14,351 nt of DNA from Deltaproteobacteria bacterium RIFCSPHIGHO2_02_FULL_40_11. GTDB taxonomy: Bacteria; Bdellovibrionota; JACOXK01; 2-02-FULL-40-11. The stretch lies in assembly GCA_001798105.1 (NCBI GenBank), contig MGRI01000055.1, positions 1,566 through 15,916 on the forward strand, in the 5' to 3' direction. Both the position numbers and the translations under genes were made by a program. The first letter of the stretch is position 1. Every line of letters starts with the position of its first letter. Positions 1-5,288 of the stretch are shown piece by piece. The notes under the pieces were generated by a model. It saw only the letters and a program-made list of their open reading frames with translations, had not been told where the DNA came from and ran no database searches.

Positions 1-1
1 A

Positions 2-1210
2 GTCCAAGAAGACCAAGCCCTGATTCATTACTATTTAAATTTATTTACCGCACAAGCAATTTCGCAATATGAAGACCGTACGATCGAAGCCAATCACTTA
101 ATTATGCTCCTCTTTGATAAAATAAAAAGAATTGCGCCCATTACAAGCTCCCAAAATATTTCTTTTTTAAGAAAACTCTATTTCAATCCTCCCCATCCTA
201 AAATGCAAGGCAGTCTGATTGGATTTATCCGGCGCGTCCAGGGCATGGAAGGCTTTGAACTCTTACAAGACGTTTATATTGCAGAAAGTCAAAAAGAAAA
301 TGGCAGTCTAGAAGTTTTGCGTGTTCTCTTAGAAGATATTTTTACAATGACCGAAACCCAAGATGAAGCATTTAAAGAAAAAATGGCTCTTTTTTTACTG
401 AGTCAACTTTCACATGAAACCCCCGCTATGATTTCTCGGTATTTAGCTATTTTGAAATACAAACCGGCCATTCCCATCCTTCAAGAAATTGTCAATTCAC
501 CTGAAACGGATACAAGAGAAAAAATCTATGTCCAAATGGATTTGGCCTACTTGGGAGATCAAACGTTTTTTTCAAAAATTGTCCAAGATACCCTGCAAGG
601 CAATTACAACGTCATCATTGCTGAACGCATTGCCAATGCAGAGCTCATCGACCTTATCGATCCTATTTTAATGCAAGTTTTTACAGAATTTTCAAAAAAT
701 GGATGTACCAAAAAGTTTACAACTGGCTTAGCCACGATTGAAATTATTATAAAAAAAACAAGTAACTCTGACATGGTTGGGAAAATTTTAAACTTTTATA
801 CCAAGATCTTTCGCCATTGTTTTGATTGCGAAACTGAGCAGTGGATCATGCTTCGCTCTATGGTTCTCATGCAAATCGATGATTATGAAAAAGAAGTGGC
901 TGATTTCATGTGGAATTTGCTTTCGACCGATCGCTTCAGCCGCATATCGATTCGCTTAAAATTAATCCCATTTTTACTCATTCAAAAAAAGGTGTGGGGA
1001 CTTCGAATGGTGATTTTACTCTTAGCGCACGCCGACCCTAAAATTCAAAAAGAAGCGGAAAGGGCTTTAAAACAAAGAAAAGCAGAAGAAGTACTGCCTC
1101 ACTTACAAGAATTGGTCAAAAACACACAAGATCCTATTCTGGCTTTTAAAGCCGCACAACTTGTTACCTATTTTACAGGGAAAAAATCGCCCATGAAGCT
1201 TAGAAAGTAA
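2..1210 (+). CDS. HEAT-like helical repeat protein, C-terminal part (5' truncated by window edge)
   Basis: The reading frame is open from base 2 to the TAA at 1208-1210, about 402 codons, so the gene begins outside the window. The ATG at 104 is internal and not a convincing start. The protein is almost entirely amphipathic alpha helix in pairs of about 30-40 residues with leucine/isoleucine spacing, including degenerate HEAT-type units near the end (around 1030-1180: a helix rich in Ala/Glu/Lys, then a Leu-rich helix). No signal peptide, membrane segment or catalytic motif is visible in this part. HEAT arrays usually serve as protein-protein scaffolds; in some bacterial proteins they are fused behind a membrane or enzyme domain, so the missing N-terminus could carry the real function. 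The helical-repeat call is made by eye; the function is unknown. A 147-base gap separates it from the next gene, and no convincing terminator follows. Confidence 0.6.
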   Translation, partial: VQEDQALIHYYLNLFTAQAISQYEDRTIEANHLIMLLFDKIKRIAPITSSQNISFLRKLYFNPPHPKMQGSLIGFIRRVQGMEGFELLQDVYIAESQKENGSLEVLRVLLEDIFTMTETQDEAFKEKMALFLLSQLSHETPAMISRYLAILKYKPAIPILQEIVNSPETDTREKIYVQMDLAYLGDQTFFSKIVQDTLQGNYNVIIAERIANAELIDLIDPILMQVFTEFSKNGCTKKFTTGLATIEIIIKKTSNSDMVGKILNFYTKIFRHCFDCETEQWIMLRSMVLMQIDDYEKEVADFMWNLLSTDRFSRISIRLKLIPFLLIQKKVWGLRMVILLLAHADPKIQKEAERALKQRKAEEVLPHLQELVKNTQDPILAFKAAQLVTYFTGKKSPMKLRK

Positions 1211-1320
1211 AAAAATCTGCCCGGCACGAAGGCAACAGTGGATCATAAATTTATAACCCATTGATATTACATGTATTTAACTTAACCCTGCGCTGGAGAA
1301 ACGTTTTTTTACGTATATTC

Positions 1321-1349
1321 TTGAACTTGGAAGCATGATCGGATACTAT
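1321..1349 (+). promoter_or_regulatory. Putative sigma70 promoter of the fic gene
   Basis: A -35-like TTGAAC (1321-1326, 4 of 6 consensus) is followed by a 17-nt spacer and a -10-like TACTAT (1344-1349, 4 of 6). The -10 ends 8 nt before the ATG at 1358, so transcription would start at or within a few bases of the start codon, and there is no Shine-Dalgarno sequence. The rest of the 1211-1357 gap holds only a 10-bp AT palindrome (ATAAATTTAT, 1245-1254) of unknown significance. Confidence 0.4.
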
Positions 1350-1357
1350 TAGATTAT

Positions 1358-2284
1358 ATGCTATCCAATCATATTAAGTCTTTAATCGAACGCTTAGACC
1401 AAACTCAAAAGTTAATTCATAAGTATCGCCCACTGTCGCCTTCTATTTTAAAGAGGCTTCATGAACAATTGGTTTTAGAGTGGACCTATAATTCCAATGC
1501 CATTGAAGGAAACTCTCTCACCCTTAGAGAAACTCAACTTGTCTTAAAAGAAGGGCTTACGATTGGGGGGAAATCCTTAAACGAACACTTAGAAGCTATA
1601 AATCATAAAGAAGCGATTGAATTTGTCGAAGAATTAGCAAGCTCTAAAAACCCCATTACTGAAAAAGATTTAAAGGATATTCATGCCATTATCTTAAGGA
1701 AGATCGATCCCAAATACGCAGGCCGCTACAGAGATGTTCAAGTGCGCATTACAGGTTCAAAACATACACCACCAGAGGCAATACATCTCCCAGAACTTAT
1801 GAAAAAATTCTGTCATGACACTTTAACTCATTTTAAAGGGCATCCGATCATCTGGGCAGCCTTGGCTCATTTTCATTTTGTTTCCATTCACCCGTTTACA
1901 GATGGGAATGGCAGAACGGCAAGGCTTTTAATGAATCTCATTCTTATCAAAAATGGATACCCTCCTGCTATCATCTTAAAGAATGATCGCAAAAGATATT
2001 ATGTAGCTTTAGAAAAAGCTCATTCTTTAAATAATAAAACAGAGGATTTTATTTTTTTTGTAGGTAGGAGCTTAGAGCGAACACTGGGACTATACATGGA
2101 GGTTATTCCGCAAATTAAAGATCAACTTCTTACTTTTTCTCAAGCTTCAAAGCTGTTCCCTTATTCTAAAGACTATTTAAATGTAATGGCAAGACGTGGT
2201 GTTATCCCTGCTTTTAAACTCAAACGCAATTGGGTCATTTTCAAGACGACTCTCGAAGAATATCATTCAAAACATGAAAAATAA
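1358..2284 (+). CDS. Fic-domain protein AMP-transferase, self-inhibited type
   Basis: 308 aa. Fic proteins transfer AMP (or another phosphate-containing group) from a nucleotide to a hydroxyl side chain of a target protein in the cytoplasm. The full core motif HPFTDGNGR is at residues 178-186, with the second arginine of GNGRxxR at 189. The substrate-docking flap (ITGSKHTPP) is at 131-139. An N-terminal inhibitory helix matching [S/T]xxxE[G/N] is present (S46 to E50-G51). In characterised family members this glutamate salt-bridges the second arginine and blocks productive ATP binding, so the protein should be autoinhibited without a separate antitoxin. Residues 258-303 (a 'FSQASKLF' helix, an 'MARRGVIPAFKL' turn) look like a MerR/excisionase-type winged helix, common at the end of this Fic subfamily. 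The gene stands alone. The start was chosen because the ATG opens the first typical helix; there is no ribosome site. The family call is sure; target and exact activity are unknown. Confidence 0.93.
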   Translation: MLSNHIKSLIERLDQTQKLIHKYRPLSPSILKRLHEQLVLEWTYNSNAIEGNSLTLRETQLVLKEGLTIGGKSLNEHLEAINHKEAIEFVEELASSKNPITEKDLKDIHAIILRKIDPKYAGRYRDVQVRITGSKHTPPEAIHLPELMKKFCHDTLTHFKGHPIIWAALAHFHFVSIHPFTDGNGRTARLLMNLILIKNGYPPAIILKNDRKRYYVALEKAHSLNNKTEDFIFFVGRSLERTLGLYMEVIPQIKDQLLTFSQASKLFPYSKDYLNVMARRGVIPAFKLKRNWVIFKTTLEEYHSKHEK

Positions 2285-2312
2285 AAAAACGATTGAAAGG
2301 TTTTACCGAATC
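2283..2312 (-). terminator. Weak intrinsic terminator after the antiporter gene
   Basis: Read on the minus strand, an imperfect hairpin (GATT/AATC outer stem, asymmetric internal loop, GGT/ACC inner stem with an AAA loop) is followed one base later by seven T residues (2289-2283). The stem overlaps the last codons of the antiporter gene. It sits in the 18-base gap between convergent genes, where a terminator would be expected. The stem is short, so this is tentative. Confidence 0.35.
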
Positions 2313-3358
2313 ATAAACAGCACAACCATCCCCAACATATAGATCACAAGCATCGACGCCAAATCCCACTCGATGATTCGTTTTTTATCCGATCGATAAA
2401 TGAGGCCGGAAATGGCAATGGCTGTTAAAATGCACGCCAGAAGTCCTGTAAAAATATGTGTTTTGGTAACATCTGTAAAAATTGAAACCCCATATTTAAC
2501 CCCATAAATAACATCCATAATTGGAATAAAAAACATATTACATAAATTGGATCCAAAAATATTCCCCAAGGCCATATCCATAGCCCCCAGTTTTACAGCT
2601 GAAATTGAAACCACAACTTCAGGTAAAGAAGTCACAATCGCCATAAAAACCGTTCCCACAAAACTATGCCCCAAAATAAATTTTCGCGCACCCAATTCAA
2701 AAGGATAAAGTGCCAACTCATCCGATAATTGCACCAGCCAAAGCCCGGCAAACACAATCACAAGAGACCAGAATGAAAAATAAAGTACTACTTTTTGAAA
2801 GGAAAGATGCGACGTATCCAATGGTAAGTGTTCTTCTCTTTCATGATGATATGTTTCATGCTCAAAAATGAGTTTACTTCCATAAAGATATGCAAATGCG
2901 ATCATCGCGCTAAAAGTATATGCCCAAGCAAAAGGAATGAGATCTGCCAAATAAATCCCACACATGCCAATCGACATAAAAACAATCCCAAACGCTGCCG
3001 ATAAAACATGCTTATGATGTACGGCTTTGAGTAAAGAGGCCTTTCGCAAAAGGACAATATCAATGATACAAATAATCATGATATTAAACGCATTGGACCC
3101 AAAGATATTTCCAAATGCAATATTCGGCGCCCGAATCAAGGTTACAGCCCCAATGCTCCCAACAAGTTCTGGCACAGAAGTCACTGTTGCCAGTAATATT
3201 ACCCCCACCCAGGCTTTGCTTAATCCCATTAAATCGCCCAAGTGATCGCCGTATTTACACACACGAATTCCGGCATAGGTTACAACAATGGCACTGAGTA
3301 AAAACTCTGTTACAAGCGTTAAAGCTGTGGTTGAAATTCCGAATAGTTCAAAAAGCAT
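2303..3358 (-). CDS. CaCA-family sodium/calcium exchanger-type antiporter (YrbG-like)
   Basis: 351 aa integral inner-membrane protein with about ten hydrophobic segments, built as two inverted homologous halves. Each half carries the alpha-repeat signature of the Ca2+/cation antiporter superfamily: TSVPE at 60-64 with GNIFGSN at 83-89, and TSLPE at 243-247 with GNIFGSN at 265-271. In structurally known exchangers the acidic residue and the Asn/Ser of these motifs line the Na+/Ca2+ sites, so the ion-binding machinery looks intact. A charged His/Glu-rich stretch (about 166-182) lies between the halves in the central loop. Length fits the YrbG/Na+:Ca2+ antiporter group (about 310-370 aa). The ion is inferred from the family; K+-dependent or other cation exchange is possible. 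It lies 17 bases downstream of the patatin gene on the same strand, so it is probably co-transcribed. No strong ribosome site is visible before the ATG. Confidence 0.9.
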   Translation of the reverse strand: MLFELFGISTTALTLVTEFLLSAIVVTYAGIRVCKYGDHLGDLMGLSKAWVGVILLATVTSVPELVGSIGAVTLIRAPNIAFGNIFGSNAFNIMIICIIDIVLLRKASLLKAVHHKHVLSAAFGIVFMSIGMCGIYLADLIPFAWAYTFSAMIAFAYLYGSKLIFEHETYHHEREEHLPLDTSHLSFQKVVLYFSFWSLVIVFAGLWLVQLSDELALYPFELGARKFILGHSFVGTVFMAIVTSLPEVVVSISAVKLGAMDMALGNIFGSNLCNMFFIPIMDVIYGVKYGVSIFTDVTKTHIFTGLLACILTAIAISGLIYRSDKKRIIEWDLASMLVIYMLGMVVLFMIR

Positions 3359-3375
3359 ATGATTGATACGCTACT

Positions 3376-4527
3376 TCATTTTTCAAGTGGAATGGAAGTA
3401 AAAAATTTCAAAATATCTTCTTTCTTTTCTTTGGCATCCCGGTACCCTTGATCGATCAAAGCCCTTAAATAATTGCCCGTAAACAAAATATAGCTTAAAA
3501 AGTCTGCACTGCTACGGTCCGTAGGCCCCAAACCTTGAATTAAAAAACTTAAGGTTTTTGGAATTTGTTTTTTAAACGGCAGTGCCAAAACCCCTAAATC
3601 TTGTGTGGGTTTAATCACCAAAGCTTTTACCGTTCTCAGTTTTTCTGGATTATTGGGATGCGTTTCAACCAATTCATTAATTCGATTTAAAATACGTAAA
3701 TCAAAATTTAAGGTATCCAAAAAAACGGTATTATACATCATGCCCCAAATCTGAGAAATGGATGGATAAGTAGAAATCGGTTTGGATTCAATGGCTGAAG
3801 ACCGAGAAAGATTCACAGCAAAAATCTTGGTTGCCCCCAGCGCAATGGCCGCCGATAACGGCGCATTCATCCGGACCGAACCATCGCCATAATATGCATT
3901 TTCCAGTTTTACAGATGGGAAAATTAAAGGAATCGCAGCAGACGCCAAAACATGTTTCAAGCGAATACGGGTACGAATGCCTTCTCTTCTATCTCGCTTC
4001 CATTCTTGAAGATTTGCCCCCGGCCAATCTTGAAAAAAGGTAATGGTTTTCCCAGATCCATACTGCATGGCAGACAAACCCAGTGCCCTGACACAGCCAC
4101 TTTCAATATTATGATGCAGGTGAAAATAATCTTCTTGAATGCGTTTCCGAAGCATTAAATACAAAGGCACGGTATCTAATAAAGATTCCACATGGCGCTG
4201 GCGCATGTAACGTCCCAGCGTAAAATTAAATAAAAAATTTCCAACCCCTTTGACCAAATGCCAGGGATCCGTTCGGTAAATATCATCCACACGAAGCGTT
4301 TGCCAAAAATTTGTTAACTCATCGATCGCATGGTCAAGCCCCTTATGGGCATTCATCGCCAAATAAAAGGTATTGATCGCACCTGCCGACGTTCCCAACA
4401 AAATAGGCGACTGGGGCAAACACTTTAAATCCTTAAAAACATACTTTAAAACACCCAGTTGATAGGCAGAACGTGCCCCGCCACCGGTCAGAAGAATGGC
4501 AACCACATCTTTGCTTTTGGAAAGCAT
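3376..4527 (-). CDS. Patatin-like phospholipase
   Basis: 383 aa. The patatin/RssA-type hydrolase signatures are all present: the glycine-rich oxyanion-hole motif GGGAR (15-19), the nucleophile elbow GTSAG (45-49, catalytic Ser47), and the DGS element (D215-G216) that supplies the dyad aspartate. The protein should therefore be an active Ser-Asp acyl hydrolase on lipids. There is no signal peptide and no beta-barrel domain, so a cytoplasmic or membrane-peripheral enzyme is more likely than a secreted toxin of the ExoU/PlpD kind. Residues about 80-135 form a helical insertion containing several basic residues, possibly membrane-facing. It is the first gene of a two-gene minus-strand unit with the antiporter and diverges from actA. 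Substrate and biological role cannot be told from sequence. Confidence 0.92.
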   Translation of the reverse strand: MLSKSKDVVAILLTGGGARSAYQLGVLKYVFKDLKCLPQSPILLGTSAGAINTFYLAMNAHKGLDHAIDELTNFWQTLRVDDIYRTDPWHLVKGVGNFLFNFTLGRYMRQRHVESLLDTVPLYLMLRKRIQEDYFHLHHNIESGCVRALGLSAMQYGSGKTITFFQDWPGANLQEWKRDRREGIRTRIRLKHVLASAAIPLIFPSVKLENAYYGDGSVRMNAPLSAAIALGATKIFAVNLSRSSAIESKPISTYPSISQIWGMMYNTVFLDTLNFDLRILNRINELVETHPNNPEKLRTVKALVIKPTQDLGVLALPFKKQIPKTLSFLIQGLGPTDRSSADFLSYILFTGNYLRALIDQGYRDAKEKKEDILKFFTSIPLEK

Positions 4528-4534
4528 CAGATTT

Positions 4535-4564
4535 ATTGTACCAAACCCCTAATTTTATTGACAT
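4535..4564 (-). promoter_or_regulatory. Putative promoter of the patatin-antiporter unit
   Basis: On the minus strand, ATGTCA (4564-4559, 4 of 6 to TTGACA) and TACAAT (4540-4535, 5 of 6 to TATAAT) are separated by 18 nt. The -10 ends 7 nt before the patatin ATG, so the transcript would begin at or next to the start codon. No Shine-Dalgarno sequence is present. The -35 overlaps that of the actA promoter on the opposite strand. Confidence 0.45.
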
Positions 4565-4586
4565 TATTTTCTCATTTGGCTACACC
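4558..4586 (+). promoter_or_regulatory. Putative promoter of the act (ACIII) operon
   Basis: A perfect -35 box TTGACA (4558-4563) is followed by 17 nt and a weak -10, TACACC (4581-4586, 3 of 6). The -10 ends 8 nt before the actA ATG at 4595, and no good ribosome site precedes the ATG. The strong -35 with a poor -10 is a pattern that could need an activator, but no operator can be named. Confidence 0.45.
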
Positions 4587-4594
4587 TTTGAGCC

Positions 4595-5281
4595 ATGTCT
4601 ACGCTTGGCAAAAAGCTGGATTTTTATGCTTTTAAAATTGTGGTTCCCCTCTTGGGCATTGCCCTTTTGGGGGCTCTCATTTTAGGATACGTTGCTTTTT
4701 TCCCAAACAAATTCACAGACGTAGGCTATGCCCCCACACAACCCATTGCTTATTCCCATAAATTGCATGCGGGGGACTTAAAAATTTCTTGTTTTTATTG
4801 CCATGGAAATGCTGAAAAAACACACAAAGCAGGGATTCCCTCCACGCAAGTTTGTATGAATTGCCATTCGGTTGTAAAAAGAGACAGCCCAGAAGTTCAA
4901 AAAATTATTGATAGCTTTGAAAACAATAAGCCCATTGAATGGGTTCGCATCCACCAGCTTCCAGACTTTGTCCATTTTAAACACAATGTCCATATTCAAA
5001 AAGGGGTATCTTGTTTTGATTGTCATGGTAGGGTCGACAAAATGGAAGTTGTTCGGCAAGAAAAACCTTTAAGCATGGGATGGTGCTTTGAATGTCACAG
5101 AATCCAAAATGAATTGGTGAAAAGCCCCAGGCTCGAAGATGCCATTGAGCGCGCCACCAAAGATGAAGCTTTTTTAGAACAACTCAATCACAATATTGAA
5201 AACTATAAAGGAACCACATGGGTAAAAGGACATGACAGACGCGCTTGCGTCATTGAACATTGTTCTTATTGCCACTATTAA
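4595..5281 (+). CDS. actA: ACIII subunit ActA, membrane-anchored pentaheme cytochrome c
   Basis: 228 aa. One N-terminal transmembrane segment (about 14-36) is followed by a periplasmic domain with exactly five CxxCH heme-binding motifs, starting at C66, C87, C140, C164 and C223; the last ends one residue before the C-terminus. Histidines at 55, 58, 129 and 133 (for example YSHKLH and FKHNVH) are good candidates for distal heme ligands, as in other multiheme class III-like cytochromes. In alternative complex III, ActA carries electrons arriving from the ActB Fe-S chain toward the soluble or oxidase-bound acceptor. It heads the operon, and its stop (5279-5281) lies 7 nt before the preferred actB start. 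Five hemes, one anchor and the gene order make the assignment firm. Confidence 0.95.
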   Translation: MSTLGKKLDFYAFKIVVPLLGIALLGALILGYVAFFPNKFTDVGYAPTQPIAYSHKLHAGDLKISCFYCHGNAEKTHKAGIPSTQVCMNCHSVVKRDSPEVQKIIDSFENNKPIEWVRIHQLPDFVHFKHNVHIQKGVSCFDCHGRVDKMEVVRQEKPLSMGWCFECHRIQNELVKSPRLEDAIERATKDEAFLEQLNHNIENYKGTTWVKGHDRRACVIEHCSYCHY

Positions 5282-5288
5282 TGAATCT

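Noticed and set aside
1215..1242. Hairpin TGCC...GGCA after the HEAT-repeat gene as a terminator
   Set aside because: The stem is only four pairs with a nine-base loop, and no T-run follows.
1245..1254. AT-only palindrome ATAAATTTAT upstream of fic as an operator
   Set aside because: A 10-bp AT palindrome is expected by chance in AT-rich intergenic DNA, and it lies about 75 bases from the putative promoter.
3027..3297. Open frames opposite the antiporter gene
   Set aside because: They are antisense shadows of a clearly coding membrane protein and have no ribosome site or recognisable protein features.
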